From NCBI GenBank assembly GCA_947044405.1, contig CAMRHE010000330.1, positions 1,116,001 to 1,180,000 of the forward strand: DNA of 64,000 nt, in the 5' to 3' direction. The notes under the pieces are model-generated. The model was given only the letters and a program-made list of their open reading frames with translations, searched no databases and had not been told where the DNA came from. The translations under genes and the position numbers were made by a program. Source of the DNA: Leptodactylus fallax (lineage: Eukaryota > Chordata > Amphibia > Anura > Leptodactylidae). Position 1 is the stretch's first letter; each line of letters starts with the position of its first letter. This document shows positions 1-11,993 of this stretch, one piece after another.

Positions 1-880
1 CCAACAGACCAGAGCAACAGTAAGGCTGAGGCTAATGTGAACTTGCCGTAAAGTACATATGTATATGACCATAATATAGTACTACATTTCCTCCTCAGTC
101 ATCCATATCACTAAGTAGCCAGCTAATAATTGAATTATTACTTACTGTTTATAGACTAGATTATGTCCATAGTCTCTAGTCTAAAAGAGATGCTGATGCT
201 AACCCTTTCCCTACCTAGACACTAGAATCCATCAGCTCTCTCTATCCCTACACCACCGGGGATGATGATAATAAGTATTTCTCCACCCTAGGACCAGTGA
301 TACTGGTAGTAACCCCCTCCATACCATACACCACCAAAGATATAGACATTAAATAGGTTATCCCACAGTATGACTGAAGGACCTGTGATAACATCACCAC
401 AAAGGGTCCACAGGTCCTTCGCCTGGGAGAAGTTTAGGCTATATCTGCAAGCTGGATGCTAACATTTGGAGGCATCATAGACTGGTACTGGAGATAGGAG
501 ACTATTCTCTTCTCTCTCTCTCTCTGATAGTGTGGGAGGTGTGAAATTGGGGTAATATTTGATGTAAATGTGAATGGGATGGGATGGGATAGAGGAAGAA
601 AGAGGGAGACTTTGCCCGCAATAAGAAACGAGGAAGATTGGGGGCAATGCTGCTTCCGGCGATGCTGTATTGTGGTGTTTACCACTTCTGCTAAGGTATT
701 TATTGCTGCACTGTGGTATATGGTGTTGCTAAGGGTATTATGTGTGCTGTACTGTGTAATTTAGTTACCACTAGCGTGGGTATTATGTGTAAAGCACAGT
801 GGCATTTGTTTGGTGCTCTGTAGTAGTGTTTCTTTGCTGGTGAGGCCCTGACTTCACAACAGATTGAGACCTCCTGCACA
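1..880. other. Unique-looking intronic DNA with a short CT run
   Basis: No gene is supported here. The open frames are short, overlap on both strands and have no recognisable domains. A short (CT)n run sits near 511-526 and a small GGGAT repeat near 574-589. If the whole window belongs to ADARB2, this is far downstream intron. Confidence 0.5.
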
Positions 881-1170
881 CAACAGTGATGTTTTTGATG
901 GATCTATCATCCGTTAATATCTGTTTTTGATGGACATTTTGTATCCATTTTGAATCAGTTTTCCGTTTTTAATAGCTGAGTTTCATCAGTTTTGCATCAG
1001 TTTTTAACTGTCAGTGAAAACAACGGATGAATTTCATTGGTCTTTCATTTTTGAAAGACTGATCCTTTTTCAGCGAATGTAAAATGGGCTGTCAAAAAAA
1101 CAGACACGTGAATAGACACATTGGATTCAATGTGTTCTCAAAACAGACATTGAAAAAAAAAAAAAAAAAG
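881..1170. repeat. Degenerate CCGTTTTT-rich repeat ending in an A run
   Basis: The segment is built from variants of 'atccgtt' and 'gatggac', words that also dominate the palindromic element at 55239-55874, and it ends in a 17-nt A run near 1153-1169. It looks like an old copy of a related MITE or a retroposed fragment. The ends are not defined and no target duplication was found. Confidence 0.35.
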
Positions 1171-1282
1171 CCCTGACTGGTAAGACCCGAGTTAAAATAA
1201 AGTTGAGAAACCCTGCCATAGATCATCAGGGTTGTAGATATTAACGTCCTTTTTTGCCCTATGCCCTAGCGTATAGCACCCT

Positions 1283-1502
1283 CTAAGGCTGGGTTCACAT
1301 CTGCGCTCGGTGACCGTTCGGGGATTCCATCCCCCATTCGGCTTGAAGCAGCAAATTTTTCTCTCTGCATTTTTCGGGTGGAAATCCAACAGACCCTATT
1401 ATAGTCTATGGAGTCTGCGGGTTTCTGTGGGTAACCACTTTTTAAGTGGACTGGGTTTCCGTTTCTTGGGTCTCCAAGTGGACGCAAGCGTGAGCCTAGC
1501 AT
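1283..1502. mobile_element. Palindromic MITE, GGTTCACAC family (copy 1)
   Basis: The left end reads GGCTGGGTTCACATCTGCG and the right end is its diverged inverse, so the element is an imperfect hairpin. The middle holds the inner signature 'ttatagtctatggagtctgc', which recurs at 45.5, 46.7, 47.3 and 48.6 kb. It has no coding capacity. Several copies in this window appear flanked by TTA or TAA, which would fit PIF/Harbinger-type insertion, but that assignment is inference. Confidence 0.75.
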
Positions 1503-2527
1503 CAACCAGTCACTCATTACCTTGATTTTTAGCTACAAAAAGGGAACAAAGTACACAACAATATCCAGTGTGCTGGCCTGAGCTTATTTCATGTTGTATT
1601 CATGTCAGTGTATATAAGAACAGTAATAAAAACATCAACAATATACTAATATTAATGACCATAATAATAAATGACATCCTTATGAAAACTTGTTAAAACC
1701 CACCTGCTATGTCCTATTATATTCGCGCGGCACCGAATGACCGATCCAGCACAGAGGTCTGTCCACTAGTTTCTGATTAAACCAGAAGTAATTTATTTTT
1801 TGTTTGTGTTTCGCTATTGCAGCCTGAGCCTTCACCTAAGATATATATCTCGCTTCTTGCTGCTTTTCCATCACTTGTCATTTTTTTTGCAAGAGCAAAA
1901 CAGAAAGTACAAAATATACTAATCCCCCCATCAACCTTGGAAGATATAAGCCGTGTGCAAAGTTTTTTTATTTTTTTTTAGATGCGATAAAATCTTGCCT
2001 ATAACCATGTCCAACCTTTTCAGCAGTAAGTCCAGATGGCTTTGCAGCCCATATAACAGACTTTACCCACTGAAGCCTTTCTAAGTGACAGGGTATCTTT
2101 GTTTCTCAGTTGTGGTAAATGCACAAAGAAAGTGGCACTGAAAATGGCTCACATTAAAAGTCCTCAGGAGCAAACACTCAAGAAAAAGCAAATTATACCT
2201 GTTGGTCTGATGCTTTTCACAGCATAAGAAGCATTAAGGGAGATTCTTGCAAACACAGGACTTTTAGAGTTTCAGTGTACGGAGCAGTCATGGCATTAAG
2301 GACAGATTTGAAGAAGTTCGACATTATTTTAAGATTGTCACATGGTAAGTGGATGTGCTCTGCTAAATTGCTGGACAAGTCATTTCAGTCCGCTATCAAG
2401 AATCCACTCAGATCCTAGGTTTAAGAAAATCTGAAGAGTTGAAATCCTTGCTACAGAGTTAAAATACCCCCTTATAGTCTGGTGCTCTAAGCAACAGTAG
2501 AGAGGCTGGAATTCCACATTGCTATAC
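1503..2527. other. Intronic DNA, nothing recognised
   Basis: AT-rich sequence with small A/T runs. No domain-bearing frame, tandem array or terminal inverted repeat was seen. Confidence 0.4.
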
Positions 2528-3340
2528 TTAAAGGTGTTTTCTGGCCCCAAATGTATTTTTGAGGTTGATGAGCTTTCCATAAAATCTGATCTGTGGGGGT
2601 CCAACATCTGGAAGAAGCTATAGCACAGGGTGCAGAAGCAGTCTGCTCCTATTCGAGTAATAAGAGTGTATAGGAGTGTATAGCAGTGGGGAACTGCAGC
2701 TTTGCTTCGATTACTTGAATATGAATAGACTGCTTCCACTCTCCTTCCACAGGTGTAACCCTGGCAGCCTGAGGCAGCCAGATCATCGGGTCTGTGCAGG
2801 GTCCAGGTGTCAGATCAGATACTGATGACTTATCCTGTGGACAGATCATCAGTATCAAAAAAGGATCTAATTTCTTACACAAGAGAAATGCCTCTTTCTG
2901 CTCTTATCAGGCTGTTTCCTTGCTCCCTCTACCAAAATTACTTTCACTGTGAAAATCTCTGCAATATCAGTCTCAAAACTGCTGGTCACATGACTCAGAC
3001 AACTCATCACTATGGAAGTCTACAGAGAGCAGAGGGGGAGAAGCGAGCAGGAAGAGCCCGCGATAACAGAGGAAACCCATGCTTAGACTGATTCTATAGA
3101 TGAACAGAAGGCTTCTATCTCAACCAAAGCACTTTACTCACATCAGTATAGGTCAGTACTTAGTGAGTGAGAGACAGTTATAGAGCAGATTCTCCTCTAC
3201 TCACTGTGTGCAGTGTATGGCAACCATCCACCAGTTCACAGAGGACTGCAAATTACAGATGTATCATGTTTTGGGTGAAGCTGTTAAATAATGAAAAATA
3301 TAGCAGTCATATAATTACCAAAATAATGTTACTCCTCACG
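2528..3340. repeat. Composite repeat: TTAAAGG-ended segment plus a dispersed segment shared with 39.6-40.0 kb
   Basis: A TTAAAGGTGTTTTCTGGCC end lies at 2528 and resembles T2-type MITE ends. From about 2880 to 3330 the sequence matches a second locus at about 39720-40020; both contain 'agcagattctcctctact' followed by a 'ctgtgtgcagt' word in the same order. The segment is therefore a dispersed family with at least two copies here. Its class is unknown, and the inner boundary between the two parts is uncertain. Confidence 0.5.
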
Positions 3341-3502
3341 TACACACATAGCAGGTTATACTGAAAAGTCAAATGAAACAGCAGGTACATTTTAAGCATA
3401 TAGAATAGTATGATATGATTGTTATTGGTGTAGATATACTACAATAAAGCTGATTGAAATAACCACAGTTGTGCTACTACCACTGGCCCCATTTGCTTAT
3501 TT

Positions 3503-3728
3503 TAGGCTGAGGCCCCACGTTGCGGAAAAGCTGCTGTTTTGTGTTGCAGATTTTGCACCATTTTTTTGAGCCAAAGCCAGGAGTGGCTTCAATAGCAATG
3601 GGAAATATATAGGAAGATCTTATATTTCTCCCTTCTGCTAAATTGACTCCAGACTTTGGTTCAAAAAAACGTAGCAAAATCTGCAACAAAAAAAAACAGC
3701 ATTTCCTCAAGGTGGGGCCTTGGCCTTA
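3503..3728. mobile_element. Palindromic MITE, GGCTGAGGCCCCAC family (copy 1)
   Basis: The left end reads TTAGGCTGAGGCCCCACGTT and the right end is its inverse (…AAGGTGGGGCCTTGGCCTTA). TTA is present at both outer edges, suggesting a 3-bp TWA target duplication. Inner words 'ttgcagattttgc' and 'gagccaaagccaggagtgg' recur in the copies at 11.5, 50.9 and 59.0 kb. The element is non-autonomous and has no coding content. Confidence 0.75.
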
Positions 3729-5970
3729 AAGTGTGACTGCGACGACTATGATAAGTTGGGTGTAACGAGCTCCAATTCCTACTGCAGATGCTTCGAGTCC
3801 CGCTTAAGGTTTAAATCAGTCCAGCCCTACAGATAGTTCTGTAGTATTCCGTAGTACCACGCCAAATCTGTGCAGTAGTTTTGACCAAAGTCATGTAGGC
3901 TTTAAAGGAAAATCTTGTATTGTCTACTTGTACTCAGTGCTGGAATGTAAAATACCTAGGCTAAAAACAGTCAACTGGCTAGAGCCCTTAGATTCTGCCC
4001 CACATCTTCTAGACTCTATCTTGTACCCCAAGAATCTGATCATAATGCAGTGTAAAAATCATATTATGCCTTTTTCATGACCCTTAGAAAAAGAGTTCAT
4101 ACAGTTACTCATGGTGTAACTATACGAGTCCTACAAAGTGACTACCAAGGTGGCAACCAAGTGTTGTTCAACTTACCTGGGCCCCGGACTACAGCACCAT
4201 TTACACTGCCCTGATGGCGACCCTGCTTGTACTGATGTTAAATACTCGTGATACTCATATTTGCATAACATTGTAACCATTTTCCTACTATAATGGGCAA
4301 TCAAAAGGTCAATTTTGGGAAAAATTGAAATGAACACAGCAGCCACGGAAAATTACATCCAAGTAACGGAGGCGCCGTCACAATGCAGTCTCAGCGGTCT
4401 ACTAATAATACTTTTGCAAATGTACACAATATCCTCATCTATTTTCTGCTGCTCTAGGCTGACATCATGGTTGAGTAAGCGCAAAGCATACTTGGTGTCA
4501 TTTTTGGCACGGTCACTGTTTCTAAAACCTCCGAGCAAGCCATACATCATGAAATATTGATATGGTTCCACTACACTGCTGCACATGACATTTGATGTAT
4601 GGCTGTTGGTGATTCTTTTTTTTTTCCTGCCGAAGTCTAAACAGTCAGTGAAGGATCAAAAAGCAAAATGTCATTTTTACACTTGCCGAGTGAGGTGGTG
4701 ACATATTCCCAAAATATCAGCCGTGTGCCAACCAAAAGCCGGCATTCTGTAATCGTATTGAGCTCGGAGGGCCTCTATAATTAGTCATCTCATAACGATT
4801 TCTCCCGACATTACAAATATTTATCGCATTAAATATCACCATCCAGAATATTGCATTCATTTGGACTTTTCACGTCCCAATGATTTTGCATTATTCCCAT
4901 CGACTGAAATAAATGAAGAAAATGTTTTAGACTACACATGAAAGCATGTAAAAATCAATAACTGGATTCTAAAAGGATTTAATATGCCTTGAATACATTC
5001 ATTTCAAACACTTTCCTTAAATAGCTTTTCTCCCGACATAACATATTTTTTAAAGTCAAATATAGAGCATTAAGGCTATAATTACCATTTTAATTATACC
5101 TCAATCATCACATCTATTTTGCATAGAAATTAAAGCTTTTTATGTTATGATTTTTTTGGTGCCATGAGTAAAAAAAAAAAAAAATATTACCGTGCAATTA
5201 AGAAGAAAGAGTTTCTAGTCCTTGGAAGATTTCTATGCATAATCAGAAAGGCAGATATTATATTGACAGCCCATAATGACCACTATTCAGTCATCATCCA
5301 TTAGCTTGAATAGAGTTCAACTCGTTTATCGCAGGATGGCATCCATGTATTAGGATCTGTTTATACGGTATGATTTAAGGTGTTTGAGAACAGTTTCTGA
5401 AAGTTATAGTAGAGTATATTTAGAGTACGGGCTGTGTTCCTGAAAAATTTGGTCTTAAAATGTAGACATTCAACTGTACAGTGGGCCCTCAAGTTATTAA
5501 ATGGTTCCAGGAAGGCCATTGTAAGATGATTCCAATGTAACCCGAGACTAAAACTTCATGGAAAAAAACTAGTAATTGGTTCCAAAGACCCCAAAATATC
5601 CCCAAAAATAAAGAAAAATTAGATAACTAATAGCAAATCCTTATACAAAGAGCTGGAGGAAGCTGTAAGTCACTTTCTATAATGGTGAGATTTGGGGGTA
5701 CAGTACAATACACAACGCATCCAAAAATAAAATGGTGCTGATCTCACTTGGTGTCCAAAGAAGCAACTCATCGTAGTACTGCACTATACTGTAGAGAGGC
5801 GCTACAGCCAATCAGTGCATGCTCTTCACTAATACAGGGGTTTTACCATGATGAATTTTTGGAACCTCCAGCCAAACAATATATGTTGAGTTCAGTGTCA
5901 AGTTACTGTAGTCCAGGAAATGTTGTAGTTTGAGGCCATTGTAACTTGAGAGAGGGACCAGTTGAGTCAA
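3729..5970. other. Mostly unique intron; 4740-5130 is a conserved-noncoding candidate
   Basis: No repeat family was recognised over most of this stretch. The 4740-5130 part has balanced AT-rich words (for example 'ataattagtcatctcataac') and lacks low-complexity runs, a texture typical of conserved intronic elements. This impression can only be tested by alignment to other tetrapod ADARB2 introns. A 14-nt A run lies near 5170. Confidence 0.35.
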
Positions 5971-6978
5971 CAGATGTGCCCACACTTACCCATACGCCAA
6001 GATTATCAGCACGGGATAACCAAACTTAAAAAACAAAAACAAAAAAACTCTTGTGGTACTACCAGTGCCCAACAGATACAAAAAAGGGCTAATAGCTAAG
6101 CATGAAAAACTCTGTAGATCATGTAAAACCATAGAACACCATAATAGCATGACCACAACAAAATTATAATAAAATATCATTTTATTAACATAAATAATGA
6201 AACAAACATATATGGGGAGATAAATAATGAAGGTACACCATAATAACGATAGGGAGGAAAATGGGGGCCACAATAATAATAAATAGGGGGCTATATACCG
6301 CTGGTACAAATAAATATGTGTAAGGATTGTTGAAAACAATCTATATAGCACTATATATGCATAAACATACCATAAACAGTATAATAGCCCAAAGAAATCT
6401 AGTGAAAACTAGAAAAATGGAAATAAATATGAACATAATAAGCCACCATTGTAACCTCACCTAGTCACACTCCACCCCAACGAACGTTTCGCCAGACGGC
6501 TTCATCAAGCTGTCTGGCGAAACGTTCGCTGGGGTGGAGTGTGACTAGGTGAGGTTACAATGGTGGCTTATTATGTTCATATTTATTTCTATTTTTCTAG
6601 TTTTCACTAGATTTCTTTGGGCTATTATACTGTTTATGGTATGTTTATGCATATATAGTGCTATATAGGTTGTTTTCAACCATCCTTACACATATTTATT
6701 TGTACCAGCGGTATATATCCCCCTATTTATTATTATTGTGGCCCCCATTTCCCTCCCTATCGTTATTATGGTGTACCTTCATTATTTATTTCCCCATATA
6801 TGTTTGTTTCATTATTTATGTTAATAAAATGATATTTTATTATAATTTTGTTGTGGTCATGCTATTACAGTGCCCAACAGAGTAAAATTATGCATTTATT
6901 TTTTATTTTTTTCGAAGCTTGTTATCTTGTGCTATTTATCTTGTGAACAGTTGGGCAGGTAAGTGTGGACACATGATA
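5971..6978. mobile_element. Long inverted repeat of about 1 kb, possibly a head-to-head Penelope-like copy
   Basis: Left arm (about 5971-6500) and right arm (about 6509-6978) are reverse complements around an 8-nt loop at 6501-6508. The inner 350-400 bp of each arm differ at only a few positions; the outer parts diverge more and contain indels. On the minus strand the left arm near the centre reads 'gatgaagccgtctggcgaaac', resembling a hammerhead core with a GCC/GGC stem II and a GAAAC box. Hammerhead motifs are known in Penelope-like retroelements, so this may be an inverted pair of their terminal segments. No reverse transcriptase was found inside. Confidence 0.8.
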
Positions 6979-7081
6979 TGTGAAAAGTGAGAGGGTATAC
7001 CCACAAACTAGCAATGCCTTCATCATTGTTGACCATTGAACCATCATAATGCAGGAATGCATGGTATACAGTACTTGGCTG

Positions 7082-7084
<3 letters not shown>

Positions 7085-7115
<31 letters not shown>
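7085..7115. repeat. (TA)n microsatellite
   Basis: About 15 uninterrupted TA units. Confidence 0.95.
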
Positions 7116-7118
<3 letters not shown>

Positions 7119-7388
7119 CCAACAGGCCTGCAGAGAATTGGGTGGTGGTTGATACATGTTTCCAGTGATCAATGCATGTTGTTTATGATCATCCTAAATT
7201 TTTTTACCCATTGTGGTACTAAACTTCTAAATCTGGTCAACCACAGATGGACCCATTTTTCCATCCAGCGAGTGAACACTGCAGCTCCTGATGTGTTAGC
7301 AATACCAGGCGCTCCATACAATGGAAAACAGCTGATCTGCGGGGTCCTGGCTGTTGTACCCCTGATGATCTAACATTGATGGCCTATC

Positions 7389-7561
7389 TTAAAGAGTCAT
7401 TCCTATGTTGGTTAGTGCCTGCTGAGATGGAAATAACTGCTCCCTGTCCTGACCTCTTAGATGGGACTGCAGTGTCTGTAAGTCCCACCCTAGGGGTCAG
7501 GTCTTGGGAGCAGTTGTTCCTATCTCGGCAGTGTTTGGCTGAGGTCGGAATAGCCCTTTAA
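7389..7561. mobile_element. Short T2-type MITE inserted into another repeat
   Basis: The element is bounded by TTAA on both sides, with ends TTAAAGAGTCATTCC and its inverse GGAATAGCCCTTTAA. The flanking host sequence is itself palindromic ('gatggcctatc' on the left, 'ggataggccatc' on the right), and an uninterrupted relative occurs at about 23005-23035. The TTAA duplication and AAAG-type ends fit Kolobok/T2 MITEs. Confidence 0.65.
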
Positions 7562-9539
7562 GGATAGGCCATCAGTTTTGTATAGGTGGATAACTCCATT
7601 AAATAATTGTTGATGCCGAAAATCAGGGGTCCCCAGTTTGTGATCCTACAGTCAACTCTCAGCCTTTGGCTGTCAAGACACATTAAAGGTTATAGTTTTA
7701 CAACAACTGAAGATCACAGGTTCCAGATCGCTGCTGTACATGATGCCACAAAACATCCCTAAGTGTAGGGTGCTTCAACTTTCCAAGAATAAGTGACATA
7801 GATGGAGCCCAAATTTTCAGCCTCTCTCATAAGGGGCTTTTAATAGTCAGAGAAGGAAAATATATTAAAAACTGCTCCGTGCCTAATTTGATAAAATGAA
7901 CCCTCTGTACTTGGATCTCATCAGCCATCACAACGTGAGCTCTGTCAGCATGGCGGGAAAGTGTGAAGTAATATTCATGAAGGAATATAATTGATTTTCC
8001 ACATGTTACAATGTAGAGATAGACTTGGATGCCAGTATCATTAGAGAACGTCTCTCTGACATGTTTAACAGCGTCCAAAAATCCTTACTTTCTTTAGTAT
8101 TTTAGTATTATTTTTATGCACACGATATAATTCGCATTTTGCAGACGTGCGATTTCCATGATATTCACAGACAGCATACGGACGTTATCTGTTTTTTTTT
8201 TCATGGACTTTTATTGGTGTGATGCATCTGTGAAAAAACAAATTAGCATCTTGCTGTTTTTTTTCCTGGTCTAAGGTCAGTGAATGATCACATATACATC
8301 ACATCAATGCAAGTCTATGATAAAAAAAAAAAAAAAAATGTTTTTCAAGGACCCAGAGACATTGAAAGCTACAGGAAATAAGCAGGGTAGGAGTGAAATG
8401 TGGATGTGTGAATAGGGCCTAGTCTAAATGATCTAGATAAGATCCTTAGGATAGGCCATTAGTATAGGATCAATATGGATTCTGCTCTTGGAACCCTTGT
8501 TTGAAAGGGCCACAGCACTTGTGTGAGCACTGAGGTCTCTTCGCTGTTTACCTTGTTTGGTCTATCTACACGGCGTACACATACAGTAGTAGCGGAGATG
8601 CAGGTATTGCAGCCTCATCCCATTGAGTGTATACGACAAAGCTGAAATACCCTGCAGCGGTGCTTCCAAGTAGAGGGCATGCCGGAAGACAGACAGAAGA
8701 CACTAAGGAAGTCACAATGCATGCACAAACAGTTGATCAGCAGTTGGACCCCCACCAGTATCCAGGTCCCAAAATACCCCATTAATATTGCAATATTAGC
8801 CATAGATCCTTTGTTTTCCATTATTTCTTCTATATCCTATATTGCATGGACTTGTAGTTTCAATAATGTCCTCTGGGGGCATATAGACATAACTAGCAAC
8901 TTGTATAACTAAGGTTATGGAGATGCTTGTCATCTTGAAGCCAATGAAGATTTCCAAGGAGAGTGTGTGATTTTGAGGACCACTAGGCACTGGCATAATT
9001 ATATGGGTCACAGTAATGGCAGCTGCCCCTGGGCCCAGAAGCCAAGGGGGCCCAATGGTCATCCTTACAACACTAGGGATAGATAAACTTATTTGACCTC
9101 CTTTCTGATTTCTTTTGAAGGCTGTCTTCCCATTGTAAATGTATTACCCCTGTCCTTTTGATTTATGATACAAAGCCTTCCACTGTCAGAAAGGAGAAAA
9201 GTAGCTATTTCAGTGCAAAAATATTAGTTGGTCAGCATCCCTCCTTATAGTTAAGGAGGGATTCTGTGAGAAAGGCTGAGGCAAAAAGGGGGGCATGATT
9301 GTGATGTGAGGGGCACCAACAGGAGATAAGAATGATGGAAAGCTTATGTGTACAGATGGCTTATAAAACAATTCTTCTTGGTGGTCTGGGCCCAGATAGA
9401 GACGTAATGGTAAAGACAAATGCTGCTAAAATGTATGGATGGGATACAGCCGATGGGTGTCCGAGTGGGGCCCAAACCAAGCTTTTGCACTAATGCCCAT
9501 GAGCCTTTAGTTAAGCCCCGGCCACTAGGTATTGTTTAT
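7562..9539. other. Intronic DNA with old, fragmentary repeats
   Basis: Includes a T-rich and A-rich patch (8190-8340, with a pure A run near 8322-8338) and a short segment at about 8990-9075 ('ctgggcccagaagccaaggg') resembling internal parts of the hAT elements at 53.2 and 57.8 kb. No gene was recognised. Confidence 0.4.
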
Positions 9540-10877
9540 TGGCTTGAAGAGCCATAGACCACACTACGTCTCGAGCCTGTTGGTTTGTAAATGGGTTCAC
9601 GTTTAGCAAAACATATCCACACACATATACACCAGGCTGAGAAATAATAATCATGGGGTTAAATGAAGAAAGTTCTGAAAAAGCAGACTTCTAAGTGCAG
9701 TCATTCGAATCCATTATTGCCTGGATTTACATCTCATTGTAGTTTCTTAAGTATGTTTTGCGTGTCCAACCTGTGCGAAATCAGCCATTTCCATACGATT
9801 GGTTGAGATGATGAAATTCAATGCGATCAGCATTTTCAGAGTGAGATTTAGGTTTTCAATTTAATGCAGTGCACATCAAGCTTTTCCGCGGTATCTAATA
9901 ATACTGTCTGTTCCAGCTGAGTACTGCAGCTCATCAGGTCAAAGGGACATTTTAAACTGGATCTCGCCGAGGATTTTTCTGTGAAACTTATTATTGAAAA
10001 CGATTTATGTTGCGTTAGGAAACATACCGGTCTGACGGACTCATAGGCAGAAAATAGGAGATGGTAATAAGTAAATTATTATAATATCCTATCACTTAAA
10101 GGCACAATTAGGTTTCGATGACTGGTTCCAGCTGTTAGTGGGAGGACTCCGCCATCACACCTGCTATGATAAACCGTTGCGGTTTGGTTCTGCAATGTGA
10201 TCAATAATATTTAATAAAGCATCATGAATAGTCTGATGCCGAACAGATGGGGCTAATATTGGATTAGATGCAGTAGAAGAGGCTCACGTTTGGAATGAAA
10301 TTATATTTAATATGGGTAATGATCAGATACATATGCCCAAAAAATAGTTTTCACATTTATTTACAATAGAAATATTATATTGGAGTTAATATTTTAGTCT
10401 CTTATATGACACATACAAGTGGCAAAAGCAGTATAAACAGTTCTAATAATAAGCCATATACTCTACTATAGTAGTAAAATGTGAGATTTTGGAGAATAGC
10501 AGAAAAGACCTTATCAATGAAAGTTTTAAACAGCATGTCTATCTATAGGTAGCTACAGCTGCATGACTTTTAGGTACACCTCCTCCCCTCTCACAGCACA
10601 GGAATAGATTCTGGCAGAGCACCCCCCCACTTAAGCTTTCCCATTACTGTTTTCTAGACATTTTTTTACGACTGAAGAGGTTTCTAAACACATACACAGA
10701 ATCTGCAGGTGGAAAAGGGGAAACTACAGGCAGAAATATAGCAAGGTTTCAGATATTCACATTCAGTAAGTCAGTCATTTATTTATGGTTAAAGAATCAG
10801 ATAAAATGTAAGATGCGAGATTAGTACATGAAGAGTGTAAACTCCACATGTACAAACATGTCCTACCTTATCTTTCC
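9540..10877. other. Low-repeat intron; 9700-10330 is a conserved-noncoding candidate
   Basis: A long stretch without recognised repeats, tandem arrays or coding frames. The texture of 9700-10330 is like that of ultraconserved-type intronic sequence, but no comparison could be made. Confidence 0.3.
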
Positions 10878-11384
10878 TTAAAGGGGTATTTCCACGAACA
10901 TAACCATTTTTAAATTTGTAGATAATTAAAAAAGTTAAATATTTTTGCAAATATAAGTAATTAAACATTTTGCAGAGTTTTAAAGATTTTCTCTAAGTAT
11001 CTTTTGGTCACAAGTTGTTGTCTTGATCGGTTGCCAATGGATACGACCATGAATGCAGGATCTTTCTAAGGTTAGAAAATCAGCCATGGTGTCCTTATCG
11101 TGGCCGGGATATCTTCTCATACATGTAATGTCCCTGTCTGATAACCCAGCTACAATAAGAAAATCATGGCTGGGTTTTTGACAAGTCCCAGACCATATAA
11201 AGTTTCTGCATTTGTGGTCGTATCCATTAGCAACCGATCACGACAACAGATGTCACCACTAAGATAGTTACAGGAAATCTTTAAAACTCTGCAGAATTTT
11301 TAACTACTTATATTTGCAAAAAGGTTTAACTTTTAATTATCTACAGATATAGATATGGTTATGTTCATGGGAATACCCCTTTAA
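10878..11384. mobile_element. T2/Kolobok-type MITE, 507 bp including TTAA borders
   Basis: TTAA occurs at both borders (10878-10881 and 11381-11384). The ends are TTAAAGGGGTATTTCC and its inverse GGGAATACCCCTTTAA, and the inverted similarity continues deep inside ('gttatgttcatggg', 'ttgcagagttttaaagat'). TTAAAGG ends with TTAA duplication are the published hallmark of frog T2 MITEs. A truncated relative lies at 37137-37355. Confidence 0.85.
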
Positions 11385-11516
11385 GATTCAACATATCCAA
11401 AAATGTGATTTTGTGATACTCTGTCACACTATGTCTAATCTATATGTGTCTATGTGCCGCCATCCAGTGGTTGTGTTGTATGTTGCAGCCTGTAAAGGAT
11501 TTGGGTAAAGAGTCCT

Positions 11517-11860
11517 TAAGGCTGAGGCCCCACGTTGCAGAAAAGCTGCTTTTTTGTTGCAGATTTTGCTGCATTTTTTTTAGCCAAGGCCTAGAGTGGA
11601 TGTGACAGAAGGCAGAAATATAAGAGCTTCCTTTATATTTCTTTTGTAGGCACTCCTTTGTTTGGCACAAAAATACAGCAAAATATGCAACAAAAAAGCA
11701 GCTTTTGTCCTTAGTGTCCAATGATTTTCTTAGACTTTTTAATTGAAAGTCAGGAGTGGAATAAGCAAACGGTACTTTTTATATATATTTCCCATTCCTT
11801 TTGAATCCATTCTTGCAACAAAAAAAGCTGCATTTCCACAACGTGGAGCCTTAGCCTCAG
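11517..11860. mobile_element. Palindromic MITE, GGCTGAGGCCCCAC family (copy 2)
   Basis: The left end reads TTAAGGCTGAGGCCCCACGT and the right end is 'ccacaacgtggagccttagc'. It is longer than the other copies because the central 'caggagtgga' / 'gcaacaaaaaagc' block is partly duplicated (11650-11820). Non-coding. Confidence 0.7.
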
Positions 11861-11993
11861 TCATATTCAGGCTATCAAAAGGGTGAACATTTATGCACAA
11901 TTTGAGTAATAATAATTTTGCCCTATTTCAAAATATAAAACACACATTTTTATGGGTATTTTTTTGCTATTATGTCAGGGGGTGTTTGAGGAC

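Noticed and set aside
5986..6885. Two frames (121 and 75 codons) with the same hydrophobic translation
   Set aside because: They are the two arms of the long inverted repeat read in opposite directions. The similarity comes from the DNA palindrome, and no protein family was recognised.
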